Assembly: GCA_004519485.1 (NCBI GenBank)
Contig: CP038123.1
Span: 338,001-402,000 of the forward strand
Direction of reading: 5' to 3'
Length of the DNA: 64,000 nucleotides
DNA from: Nannochloropsis oceanica
Taxonomy: Eukaryota; Sar; Eustigmatophyceae; Eustigmatales; Monodopsidaceae
Shown: piece by piece, positions 48,501 to 59,369 of the stretch
Position numbering within the stretch: position 1 is the first letter of the stretch
Layout of the letters: each line of letters begins with the position of its first letter
Program-made: the position numbers and the translations under genes
The notes under the pieces: model-generated
What the model was told of the DNA's origin: nothing
The model's database searches: none
What the model saw: only the letters and a program-made list of their open reading frames with translations

Positions 48501-50643
48501 AGGGAGAGGGGGAGGGAATAAAGACGGAAGCGAATGGATGAAAAACGGGAGGGGAGGAGAGAGGGAGGGGGGGGGGGGGGGGGGGAAGAGAAATGTACCT
48601 GAATGTCGAGCAAATCGTTCTCAACCGCCGTCCGTTGTCGAGCCCTGTTTGAATTTGAATGGATCGTTGGAGTCCATTAGTTCCAGTCCTTCCTTCCTTC
48701 CTTCCTTCCTTTCCTCCCTCCCTCCCTCCTTCCCTCCCTCTTGCTGCCTCGCTTGCATTTAAGTCCGTCCATATTTCCCTTCCTTCCTTCTTCACATCCT
48801 TCCTCCCTCCCTCTCTCTCCCCCTTATTTCGCTCTCACGTTAGTCCTTTCTTCGTCAAATGCAGGAACAGACCGTTACACGCCCGTTTCAACGAGAGAGT
48901 AATCTCTTGAAAGAGGGCCTTCTTTGAGGCTTCGCTGGTCAGGAAGAGCCGCATGTCTGTTTCCTCAACTGCACAGATGGAGGGTAGGGTGAGGGAGCAT
49001 GGACGACACGAGAGAAAGAGGGAGGGAGGGAGAGAGGGAGGGTGGGAACGTATTTCTGTACAGCAATAAGACGACAGTGTGTGCAACAAATTAAGTGGGA
49101 GGGAGGGAGGGAGGAAGGGAGGGGGGGAGGGAGAGCACGTACCTCTATACAGCGAAAGCACCACGGTACGTGCGGCAGTGCGAACCATGCGTTCGGAATG
49201 GGCCAGAAATTCCAACGCCCGACGGTAGAGGGGGCAATGGGCGAGGCCTTGTGCGCTCTGGAGGGAGGGAGGGAGGGAGGGAGGGAGGGAGGAAGGGAGG
49301 GAATGAGGAAGGGAGGGAGGGAGGGAGGGAGGAAGGGAGGGAGGGAGGAAGGAAGGGAGGGAGGGAGGGAATGGTGTTCAGGGAGGCTTGTATGAGAACA
49401 GGAGGTGAAAGTCAGGAAAAGAGATAATCGATCGAACAGCTACTCCCTTGTAAAGTAGAGGGAGGGAGGGAGGGAGGGAGGGAGGGAGATACCTTCCTGT
49501 GGTCGAGGAAGAGAGGTGCGGTGCCGGGGGTGATGCGCATGGCGATGGTCCTCAAGAGATTCGCATAGGGATCTCGGATCTAGAGAGGGAGGGAGGGAGG
49601 GAGGGAGGGACAGAATCAGAGGATGTCTCTCCCTCGTGTGAGACCCCTGGCAACTCTCCCTCCCTCCCTCCTCACCTCCTCCCCATCCACGTCCATGTCA
49701 AAGAACAGCAAATCGTTGATGAGGTTTCGGGAGAGGAGGTAATGAAGCATGTCGTCTTGCTTGGTGTTGAAGAGGAGGAGGGAGAGGGATTGGATGGCTT
49801 GACATGCCACGAGAGGGCGGGGCTCGCGGGCCTGAGGCAGGGAGGGAGGGAGGAAGGAAGGGAGGGAGGAAGGGAGGGAGGAAGGGAGGGAGGAAGATAG
49901 GGTAGAGGGAGAGATTGAATGGAATTGGCAGACGCAGACCCCACGCATGCTCTTGGTGTATAATCTCGAAATATACATGCAAATGATCTCTCCTTCCCTT
50001 CCTCCTTTCCTCCCTCCCTCACCATTTGACAAAACGTCAGCAGCAAGTCCTTCTGTCCAAAGAACTCAAACATCCTCTCGTCCTGCAGCCCCTCGCCGTA
50101 CAACAGCAGCTGGGTGATGAGGTGAACGATCTTGACTACTTCCGCCTGATGGGAAGGGAGGGAGGGAAGGAGCAAAAAGACATTTGGCATTGTCACGTGA
50201 GTCTATGTATGATGAGTACTGCTCGATGGCTCACGATCATCCCTCCTTTCATCTGCTGTCCTCTGTCCTTCGTCTTGCCCTCATCCCTCCTTCCACCCTT
50301 AATCCTTCACCCTCTGCCCTTCATCTTGCCCTGAGCTGCCCTTCTTCTACTCCCTCCGTACCGCGTCGTAGAACCGAGGATGTCGGGCTAGGAGCATTCG
50401 TTCATGCAGTTCCACCCAATAAGAGGGGGAGTACAGATCGGCCAGGTCGTCGCCTTCGTAGGTGGAGGAGGTCGAAGACGACGACGACGATGAGGAGGAG
50501 GCCACGTCAGCGACCGAGCTGGAGGAACAGAGGGGGAAGAACGGACAGGATAGGGAATTTCTTGGGTACCTCACCTTTACAGAGGAATGAGCAATGTAAG
50601 TCAGACGTACCTACCTGCCATAGCCCTTGCCCCACAGGAACAT
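44599..50643 (-). CDS. CLEC16A / Ema / TT9 homologue (FPL-domain protein)
   Basis: Fifteen exons: 50615-50643, 50362-50518, 50023-50145, 49676-49831, 49493-49579, 49143-49257, 48839-48968, 48599-48644, 48367-48459, 47964-48191, 46732-47799, 45437-46584, 45228-45296, 44981-45035, 44599-44814; phases match throughout, 1239 aa. The FPL domain covers about residues 63-280: VVKIVHLITQLLLYGEGLQD, MFEFFGQKDLLLTFCQM, MLHYLLSRNLINDLLFFDMD, FLAHSERMVRTAARTVVLSL. Further CLEC16A-like blocks are VENDLLDIQDELCFVQDLCE and FQQVALFILAQIYTFIHHPP. CLEC16A/Ema controls endosome maturation, autophagy and mitophagy; plant TT9/GFS9 acts in vacuolar trafficking. The second half is filled with Glu, Ser, Gly and Gln runs. 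Exons 13-14 are short, with a weak donor (GTTGAA), so that junction is the least certain. Two exons contain in-frame GGGA tracts. Confidence 0.85.
45503..45560. repeat. (GTT)n trinucleotide tract encoding poly-Gln
   Basis: About 18 GTT/CAA units, flanked by GCT/CAG codons, encode a run of more than 20 glutamines in exon 12 of the CLEC16A-like gene. Confidence 0.95.
46374..46424. repeat. (CCCT)n tract inside a coding exon
   Basis: About 12 tetranucleotide units. No splice sites flank it in the CLEC16A-like reading frame, so it appears to be coding (Gly-Arg-Glu-Gly repeats on the minus strand). Confidence 0.85.
49261..49372. repeat. (GGGA)n-rich intronic tract
   Basis: 112 bp of GGGA units with interspersed GGAA units, in the intron between exons 5 and 6 of the CLEC16A-like gene; the transcript carries the pyrimidine strand. 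Confidence 0.95.
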
Positions 50644-51519
50644 GTTGCCGAGGATCGGGAGAAGAAGTGAAGTAAAATTCCCGCCTGCCTTAGCAGGCGG
50701 CGCGAGAAGGGGAGGGTGGCGATGGCACTAAAAGAGGAGGTTGATGTCGGGGCATGGACACTGGTGCCTGAATGAGTGGTGATGCAATGGCTTTGGAGAA
50801 ACCAAGAGGCTTGCTTGGGTCCGCAATGCAGCCTGTGAGGGAGGAGGAGACGATTTGGTGAGCATCGAGCTAGTAGGCGCGACAGAATTGTGCCGTCGAT
50901 ACCGTGTGGTGGTGATGCTTGGGGTGCACACATTTTATAGACATGTTGATCTCCTCAGCCGTTGCATTTCACGTTCCGCAAACCTCCCCCGACCTCGAGA
51001 CGCACGGCAGTCAATGCAACAATGCAACGCGTCACACCCGACCATATCAGCATGTACAGTGCGACCAGGCGTAGATATAGGATTCACTCATCGGTATGTA
51101 GAAAAAAATGGCCTAAATAGCCAATGAGACGCTTCTACACCCAGAAGGGAAAGGAGCGAGCTGCGCTGCGACTTTTCATGCCCCCCCGCCCCCGGCACCG
51201 CCGTTGGTTGCTGAGGTCCCCAACACTTTTTAAGTACCTCGCCATCCTAGACCCGACCATATTATCTGTTGCGATGAAGATAGCATATCTTGCCGACATG
51301 AGCATTTTCACTTTCATCCCTGCGCAAGGTCGATTTCGCGTTGTTCGCATGGCCCTGTCCTCCTATGCCCGCTGATCATACTTCACCACAATGAGACATA
51401 TACAAGGAGAAGATACAGACGCAAAAGTAAATTTATTAAGTCCACTTTTAATTATACCCAAAAGAACTTTGATACTTTTTATTCACTTCATTGTTAATCG
51501 TGGTGTGGACTTTTGAATG
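50644..51519. other. Tandem spacer, MINDY 3' end and CLEC16A-like promoter
   Basis: 876 bp, no credible gene. Around 51405-51500 the sequence is A+T-rich and probably carries the MINDY 3' UTR. No promoter box recognised. Confidence 0.5.
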
Positions 51520-53211
51520 TTATTGCAGTGTACAAGTGTCTTTTTTTCCCTTTTTCCCACCCCTCTCCCCCATCCCCCTGCCCCGACTCGCCACCCGTCT
51601 TCCAACTAGTTGCTGACTTCCTTCTGTCCTTCCTCTCGGCCCGTGCCTACTTTCTTTTTCCTGAAGCCTGGCATATTGAAAATCTCTTTCAAGCTCTCGC
51701 ATCTCCGCCAGCTCCGCTTCCGAATACACCCGGTCAAGGCAAAATTCCTCGTCGTTCCTCCTCATTTCCTCCTTAAACTCCTCTCTTATCCCCCCTGTTT
51801 CGTCTACTTCCCTGCCTTGTCCACTGACATCGCGCAAGGAGGCCGCCATGACTCGTTCTATCAACCGCGCCTCTGCCTCCTCCTGCTCCCTCAGAGATCT
51901 GGCCATCGCCGTCCCAACGGCAGCATGGCCATGATCACAACCACCAAGCCTACCTTCTACACCCCCTCCTCCTCCTCCTCCTGCCCCTCCCCCTTCAACC
52001 GCCGGTCTGAACAAACCGTCTACGAGCTCTCCGGCGCCAGAGACGCCGTCCAACCTCGCCCACACCACATGAGCCTCCTCTTTGTACCCTTCATCTGTGA
52101 CCAATAAGTACAACCTACCCCCTTTCTTCAACAGGACCGAGAAGTGGTTGTGATGAAAGAGGCCGCAGAGCTCGTTTTCTCTGACGGTAGAGTGGAGGAG
52201 GGAGAGTCCCCGGAGGGTGAGCTGCCCGGGGGTGCGAAGGAGGAAGTCCTCGAGGAGGGAGAGAGATTCAGTGGCCCCAGAGGATACAGGGAGGGAGAAT
52301 GAGGTGCTGGAGGAGAAGGAGGAGGAGGAACTGGAGGAGGAGGAGGAGATGGAGGAGGAGGAGCGGAGGGAAGGTAGTTTCTGACTTGATGCCCTTTTGC
52401 CCTCACCCCGATCCATCTCGCCCTTCTGCCTCCTTCTCTCCCTCCCTCCCTCCTTCATTGCCACCAACTTCTCCATGACCTGGTTGTAAGTCATGTTCCC
52501 CACCGCCTGCGCCAAGACCCCTCCCTCCCTCCCTTCCTCGTCCTCGTCCTCTTCCCCTACCACCCACCCATGGAATAGTCGGATCCCTAGGGCATCGAAG
52601 ACAGAAAGCTCCACTGTTGGCTCGAACGCAGCTACGTCAGTGAAACGGACGTTTACGTCCATACCATGTCGCAAGCGAGGAAGAAGGTGAATGACCTCGT
52701 CGACTTGATAAGCAACATGCTGCAGGGAGGAGAGGGAGGGAGGGAGCGAGGGAGGGAGGATGAGGTGAATGAGAACAGGATGCAGTCGAGCGAGGATTGA
52801 CTCTTGTTGTTTGTGTGAGATAGACAGAGTATCGAGAAGCGTTACCGCATAACTCACCTTATCGGCATGTCCCCCGACAGCCTTTGCAATCTCGTCGCCA
52901 CCCCCAGGAGCCTCAAAGGCAACGGCATCAGCAGTACTGGCCGCTTTCGCAGCGGTCGAGGTAGCCTCCAAGACACGATTTGCAATGCCCGTCAGTATGT
53001 CAATCAGAGACACCTTTGTGTACTCCGGGTCCACGTCCAGCTGCCGTTGAAGGAGGAGAATGTTGGCCACGGCAAGCAATGGGCACGGCCCGGCCTCGTT
53101 TTGCAAGAGGATAGGGACAAGCCGGCCGTGGGGACCAAAGGGAATACGTTTTGTGGGGAAGACGAGAGGGGAGGCGGAGGCGGAGGCGGCGGAGCGAGGG
53201 GTCAACAACAT
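51520..53211 (-). CDS. MINDY-family (FAM63) deubiquitinase
   Basis: Two exons, 52858-53211 and 51520-52719, 517 aa. The frame is open upstream to 53328 but that codon is TTG; ATG 53211 is the first in frame. MINDY enzymes cleave K48-linked ubiquitin chains. The catalytic signature LLQNEAGPCPLLAVANILLL gives Gln37 and Cys43; the catalytic His is in GLFHHNHFSVLLKKGGRLYL at about residue 310, followed by LVTDEGY. Other family blocks: GMDVNVRFTDV, FEPTVELSVFDALGIRLFHG and NQVMEKL. A Ser run near 240-255 and a Gly run near 380 are species-specific inserts. The C-terminus carries helices (MARSLREQEEAEARLIERVM; YSEAELAEMRELERDFQYAR), as ubiquitin-binding MINDY tails do. The single intron (52720-52857) is 138 nt and free of stops in frame. 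Confidence 0.93.
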   Translation of the reverse strand: MLLTPRSAASASASPLVFPTKRIPFGPHGRLVPILLQNEAGPCPLLAVANILLLQRQLDVDPEYTKVSLIDILTGIANRVLEATSTAAKAASTADAVAFEAPGGGDEIAKAVGGHADKVSYAVTLLDTLSISHKQQESILARLHPVLIHLILPPSLPPSLSSLQHVAYQVDEVIHLLPRLRHGMDVNVRFTDVAAFEPTVELSVFDALGIRLFHGWVVGEEDEDEEGREGGVLAQAVGNMTYNQVMEKLVAMKEGGRERRRQKGEMDRGEGKRASSQKLPSLRSSSSISSSSSSSSSSFSSSTSFSLPVSSGATESLSLLEDFLLRTPGQLTLRGLSLLHSTVRENELCGLFHHNHFSVLLKKGGRLYLLVTDEGYKEEAHVVWARLDGVSGAGELVDGLFRPAVEGGGAGGGGGGGVEGRLGGCDHGHAAVGTAMARSLREQEEAEARLIERVMAASLRDVSGQGREVDETGGIREEFKEEMRRNDEEFCLDRVYSEAELAEMRELERDFQYARLQEKESRHGPRGRTEGSQQLVGRRVASRGRGMGERGGKKGKKDTCTLQ

Positions 53212-53348
53212 TTGGTCCTGTAATTGTACGTGGGTACGTGTAGATGCAATTATGATGACAAGGAATCCCCCCTGATGATGAGGCAAGGCAACGAGGAGAG
53301 GTTGATTGAATTTAGAGCCCTGTCCCAACGATCCTCACTTCCTTTTCA

Positions 53349-53404
53349 GACATGTCAATGGGTTTAGACGACGCTATGAAATATGAAATATTTTGACATG
53401 TCAA
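53349..53404. repeat. Two copies of GACATGTCAA
   Basis: The 10-mer occurs at 53349-53358 and 53395-53404, 46 bp apart; each contains the palindrome GACATGTC. It lies in the short spacer 3' of the small membrane-protein gene. Role unknown. Confidence 0.6.
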
Positions 53405-53431
53405 GAGGCTTAACAAGGGTCGCTATCGATC

Positions 53432-53714
53432 TTACAGAAAAATCGAAAAAAGTAATTTCATAATGATAATAATAATCATGCCATACACAGCCAAGCAAGC
53501 AAGCACCAGACTTACTAGCAGTCCTATCCTTTTTTGATCTGCAAGTCGCTTGGTGACTTTTTGGACAGTGTCGTCTAGGGTGAAATTATAGAACTTGTCG
53601 TGACTGATCCCATTGGGAGAAGCGACGACAACCTCCCCACCTGCAAAGCGAAGCTATTTAATTAAAATGCAGTGTCGGCCAGCTCAGGGGTGCAGTATTA
53701 CTGAATCTATACAT
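53432..53714 (-). CDS. Putative small single-pass membrane protein, spliced
   Basis: Not a long frame, but reads well: a 13-nt first exon at 53702-53714 (Met-Tyr-Arg-Phe plus one base), a 61-bp intron with donor GTAATA and acceptor TTTGCAG, and a second exon 53432-53640. The joined product is 73 aa. Second-exon codons are varied and C-rich at third positions; the peptide has a polar domain (GEVVVASPNGISHDKFYNFT, LDDTVQKVTKRLADQKRIG) and then a hydrophobic helix (LLVSLVLACLAVYGMIIIII) and a short tail. That looks like a tail-anchored or type II membrane protein with a cytosolic domain. No family recognised. A GTAAGT donor follows the polar part, so an alternative short form or extra exons, including a join to the MINDY gene 220 bp downstream (phase would match), remain possible. 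Confidence 0.45.
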
Positions 53715-53866
53715 GGTAGTTAGGACAAAGGCAGAAGCATGCTGCCGCACGCTATCACAGCACGTCTCAGTGTCCCGGCCAAACGATTCAGCGATGCAGC
53801 GTCACGGCGGTCACACGCTTTTTCCCCACTACCTTACGATCACCACAAATTGTTACAGGCAGCACC

Positions 53867-54880
53867 ATGCTTCTTCTCCGTAGCGGCACCAGGAGCAGCA
53901 GCAGCGCCCGGACTGTAAATTCTCGATTCTTCCGGCTTCCTGCAGCCCAGCAGCAGCAGCAGCAGCAGCAGCAACAGCAACGAAACATAGTACTGATGCA
54001 ACGGAAGCCCTGTACGAGTACCCACAAGAACAGCAGCGCCACCTGCTTCCTTTCCTCCCTCCCTTGTACCTATTCCTCTACTCTACGCGGTATCTCCTTT
54101 TCCTCCTCCTCCTCCTTCCCCTCCTCCTCTTCCTCCCCCTCCTCCGTAACCTTTTCCACATCATCCTTCTCCGATATGGGCAATAATGCCTTCCCTACCA
54201 ATCAGAGGAGTGACCCTGACTTCGTCGTCTTTGGCGAGAACTGCATGCTCAAGTTTCGCCTGACCACCTACCAACAACCCGGGGGGGGGGTGGGCGGTGG
54301 TGGTGGTGGCGCTCCACCTGGAGGAGGAGGCGGAGGAGGAGGCACTCTTAACTACAAGAACAATGCGCGGTTGCTCGTAGAATTTACGAAGAAGGGCCCA
54401 AGTGGTGCGTATGAATGGAAGGGGACAAAAAGGCTCTCCCTGACGGCAGAGGAGATCGGGCTTATGCTTGACAGTGGCCCGACAGAAGAGCTCATATTCC
54501 GTCGTTCAGGGGGCGGAGGAGGAGGGGGAGGGGGAGGGATGCCGATGCCACCGAGGGAGATAAAGATCATCCCCACATCGACGGGGGATTGGATCTTCCA
54601 TTTCTCGATGGAGGCGGAGGAGATGTTCGAGGTGACTGTGACGAGGGGAAGGAAGGCGATTTTGAAACGATTAATACAGATGAGCCTGCCTGCTATTTTT
54701 GGTTGGGGAGGAGGAGGAGGAGGAGGGGGAGCGGGAGGAGGAACAGCAGCAGCGCCTCTAGGAGGAGGATTAGGAGGAGGAGGAGGGATGGGTAGGGGGG
54801 GAGGGATAGGGGTTGCAGGGATAGGAGGTGGAGGGATGGGAGGAGGGGGTGAGAGGGGAGGAGGAATGACGCCTTTTTAG
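53867..54880 (+). CDS. Whirly-type single-stranded DNA-binding protein
   Basis: Single coding exon, 337 aa. The first 100 residues are an organelle presequence: basic, Ser-rich, with a Gln run from CAG repeats. The Whirly-like core spans about residues 110-275: FVVFGENCMLKFRLTTYQQP, NARLLVEFTKKGPSGAYEWK, GTKRLSLTAEEIGLML, REIKIIPTSTGDWIFHFSM and the closing LKRLIQMSLPAIFGW, which matches the family's ISAFNFVLPHLIGW end. Plant Whirly proteins bind ssDNA in plastids, mitochondria and nucleus, guarding genome stability and repair. Here the core is interrupted by two Gly runs and the C-terminus is almost pure Gly/Ala/Met. A TTGTTACAG acceptor-like site lies 8 bp before the ATG, so a 5' UTR intron is possible. 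Identification rests on pattern only. Confidence 0.8.
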   Translation: MLLLRSGTRSSSSARTVNSRFFRLPAAQQQQQQQQQQQRNIVLMQRKPCTSTHKNSSATCFLSSLPCTYSSTLRGISFSSSSSFPSSSSSPSSVTFSTSSFSDMGNNAFPTNQRSDPDFVVFGENCMLKFRLTTYQQPGGGVGGGGGGAPPGGGGGGGGTLNYKNNARLLVEFTKKGPSGAYEWKGTKRLSLTAEEIGLMLDSGPTEELIFRRSGGGGGGGGGGMPMPPREIKIIPTSTGDWIFHFSMEAEEMFEVTVTRGRKAILKRLIQMSLPAIFGWGGGGGGGGAGGGTAAAPLGGGLGGGGGMGRGGGIGVAGIGGGGMGGGGERGGGMTPF

Positions 54881-55398
54881 AGTGGAGGGGAGGGAGGAAA
54901 GGAATATCTATACGAGTATGTGTCATTTATAATATATATTTGTATAAAATTAGGGTCGGAAAGATGAAGGCGTATGGGTGGGCGAACGAGCCGAGGAGAG
55001 GGAGTCGAGAGGGAGGGAGGGAGGGAGGGAGGGAGAGAGGGAGGGAGGGAAGGAGGGAGGGCCACACCAATGCAGATAATCTGCACCACGAAAAAGGGAG
55101 GAAAAGAGGATACGAGTCGATTGATACGACATGCGTGTGAATCCTTTCACTCTTCAGGCCAATGTGCTTTCGATTCATTTTCTTTTTACCCGGACTCTTG
55201 TGCCCCGTGGAGCCACTTCACGCAGTTCCCTCCTTCCTTTCCCTTCCTCCCTCCCTCACTTCTTCCTTCCCTTTTCACTTCCCTCCCCCCCTCCCTTCTT
55301 CCCTGCCTCCCAAGTATAAAACAAATACTCCCTCTCGCTGTTTCTTGCTATCTTTCTCTCTTGATGTTTCTCGCTCTCCCTCCCTCTCTCCCTCCCCC
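54881..55398. other. Convergent spacer, Whirly / UMP-CMP kinase
   Basis: 518 bp with GGGA tracts at about 55009-55060 and TCCC runs near 55230-55310. No gene seen. Confidence 0.6.
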
Positions 55399-57164
<1,766 letters not shown>

Positions 57165-57583
57165 GAACGGACGATGGCGGCTCCTACAGCAACTACCACT
57201 ACCCGTGTCCTGCCCTGTGCCTATGTGTAGACGTCGGTGTGATGAGTGGCCTTGGTGAAACGGGCAGCGGGGAAAAATAGGGTGACGGAACAACAGTCGA
57301 GGACATGAGCCACCGTGAGACGTTCGTGCCACAGTGGACGGCGACCTCCCCTGTGGTGACCTTTTTTCCCCCCTCCTTCCAGTCAACCACACACCACACA
57401 CCACTCTCCACCCACTGTATCATACATCGAGACAGCCCTTTGAACAGTACCATCATCTTTATCGAGCTCTTCCGCCGAATGCGCCCTCCACCGAGTCTGT
57501 ATCCACCCTCCCCTCCCTCCCAACCCATTCCCCCAAAACAGTAACATTACCATCCGCCGCACGTCCTCTCCACAGCAACACCA
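57165..57583. promoter_or_regulatory. Shared divergent promoter region, UMP-CMP kinase / triple zinc-ribbon gene
   Basis: 419 bp between outward-pointing ATG codons. No defined element recognised. Confidence 0.55.
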
Positions 57584-59008
57584 ATGGCGACCTCCCCCCG
57601 TGTCCCCGTCGCCTTTCTCTCCAACCCTCAACAGCCCACCCCTTCTTCCCCGTCCCCCTGCCACTCCAACAAGCAACGCATCATGACCGACATTGCCCAG
57701 CGGTTGCAAGAGGGCTGGAAACTTACCTCTGACATCTGTCCCATACCTGGATGCAAAACCCCCTTGGTCGCCTCCCCTCTCTCAGATGGTCAGCATTTAT
57801 TTTGCGTCGCATGTCAAGCCCCAGTCCTGAGGGAAGGGGAGACCTTACCCCCTCCCTTGAGCGCTGCTGTTCCTCCTGGTACTGCGGCTGTTCCTGCCGT
57901 TGCTTCTGCCAATCAAGTCTCTTGTTCTCCTCCTCCCTCCGTCGTGGTGCCACCCACATCGGCCGTCTCAGAAACCCCTGTCATTGTCACTCCTTTTTGT
58001 ACCACACCCACCACTGCTACCACGACCACCACCACCATAAGCAGCAGCAGCAGCAGCAGCAACTTCCTCCCTACTCCTCTCACCACAACAGACACTGACG
58101 CCGCCATCGCCACAGCCGCTGCTGCTCGAACAGTGCAAGCACGACGCGACGCCGCGTCGTCAATAATCGGACAAAGAATGCTGAGCGGGTGGACGATGCG
58201 TGCCGAGAGTTGTCCCGACTGTCATGTGCCCTTGATGAGTCAAGGAGGCGGGGAGAAAGGTGGTGTGTGGGAATGCGTGGCGTGTGGAGGGAGATTTGGG
58301 CCGGGAGGGTTGGAGGCGGAAGAAGTGGTGGAGGAGAAGGAGGAGGAGGAAGAAGAGGAGGAGGAGGAGGAGGAGGAGGAGGAGGAGGAGGCGGTGGAGA
58401 AAAAGGACGTGAGTGTAGAGATTGGCCAGAGATTGTTGCAAGGGTGGACGCTACTAGCTGAAGCGTGCATGGAATGTGCGATCCCCCTCATGAGGGATGG
58501 GGAGGGGGAGAATCGCTGCTTGGGCTGTGGTGATGGACAACAACAGCAGCAGCAGGAGCAGTGGAGTAGAGGAGGGCAGAAGGGAGTGAAGGAAGAGGAC
58601 AGGGAGGACGAGCAGGAGGAGGAGAACGATGACGAGGACGAGGACGAGGAAGCAACAGCTGTACAAGCCGCGCTCATCGCTGCAGCTTCGCGAGCGACCT
58701 CTTCCTCCCTCCCTTCCTCGCCCTTATCCTCCTCATTGCCTTCCTCGAAAGCGGTTCCCATGGCACTTGAAGCGATATACCAGCGGGTCAATGGGTTAGT
58801 TAATGTGTTGGAAAGGACGCATGTGGGTGGGTACGAGGAAACGGCGAGGATTGCCATGGCTTTGACAAGGTTGGGAGAGGCGGCAGAAGTGATGGAGAGG
58901 TGTGTGCAGCAACAGCAGCAGCGGCAGCAGCAGCAGCAGCAGCAGCTACAGCAGGAGAAGGAGCAGGAAAATGTAAAGGTACCGCCTAAGAGGAGTAGGG
59001 TTGGCTGA
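57584..59008 (+). CDS. Protein with three ZNRD2 (p27 autoantigen)-type zinc-ribbon domains
   Basis: Single exon, 474 aa. Three copies of the same unit are visible: about residues 30-80 (IAQRLQEGWKLTSDICPIPG, CKTPLV, then FCVACQ), about 195-240 (IGQRMLSGWTMRAESCPDCH, then CVACGG) and about 283-325 (IGQRLLQGWTLLAEACMECA, then CLGCG). Each has the family pattern G-W-x-(9-11)-C-x2-C ... C-x2-C, though the first ribbon's Cys spacing is Cys-x4-Cys. This is the domain of human ZNRD2/SSSCA1 and its archaeal relatives, which normally carry one copy. The rest is Thr/Ser, Glu and Gln runs, and the C-terminus is a helix (ALEAIYQRVNGLVNVLERTH; GYEETARIAMALTRLGEAAE) as in ZNRD2. ZNRD2 has been linked to mitosis and telomeric/centromeric proteins; function here unknown. 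Confidence 0.87.
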   Translation: MATSPRVPVAFLSNPQQPTPSSPSPCHSNKQRIMTDIAQRLQEGWKLTSDICPIPGCKTPLVASPLSDGQHLFCVACQAPVLREGETLPPPLSAAVPPGTAAVPAVASANQVSCSPPPSVVVPPTSAVSETPVIVTPFCTTPTTATTTTTTISSSSSSSNFLPTPLTTTDTDAAIATAAAARTVQARRDAASSIIGQRMLSGWTMRAESCPDCHVPLMSQGGGEKGGVWECVACGGRFGPGGLEAEEVVEEKEEEEEEEEEEEEEEEEEAVEKKDVSVEIGQRLLQGWTLLAEACMECAIPLMRDGEGENRCLGCGDGQQQQQQEQWSRGGQKGVKEEDREDEQEEENDDEDEDEEATAVQAALIAAASRATSSSLPSSPLSSSLPSSKAVPMALEAIYQRVNGLVNVLERTHVGGYEETARIAMALTRLGEAAEVMERCVQQQQQRQQQQQQQLQQEKEQENVKVPPKRSRVG

Positions 59009-59369
59009 TGGGTAAGGGAGCAGGAGAAGAGGAGGAGAAGAAGAGGAGAAGAGGAGGAGGAGGAGGAGGATAAAGAAGAGTAGGAGGAGTTTTATTGTGG
59101 TAAAGTGGAGATGAAGTAGAAGCAAAAGAGATTCATGTAGTCATTAGAGGGGAAAATAGATCGTCAAGGAGAGACGAAAGAGACAGAGAAGGATGAGATA
59201 AGGTAAGGGGGGGAAATGAGAAGACGAGGGAACCAAGAGATAATGCGTTAGACTTATGTCGCCATATCATCATTCTTCTTCTTCTTCTTCATCTTCATCA
59301 TCTCCTTCATCCTCTTCTCTTCCTCCTTCCTTCCCTCCCATCCCTCCTTCTTAAATTCCCTCCTTTCCT
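59009..59369. other. Convergent spacer, triple zinc-ribbon gene / ELMO-domain gene
   Basis: 361 bp with GAG/GAA-rich sequence; holds both 3' UTRs. No gene seen. Confidence 0.5.
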
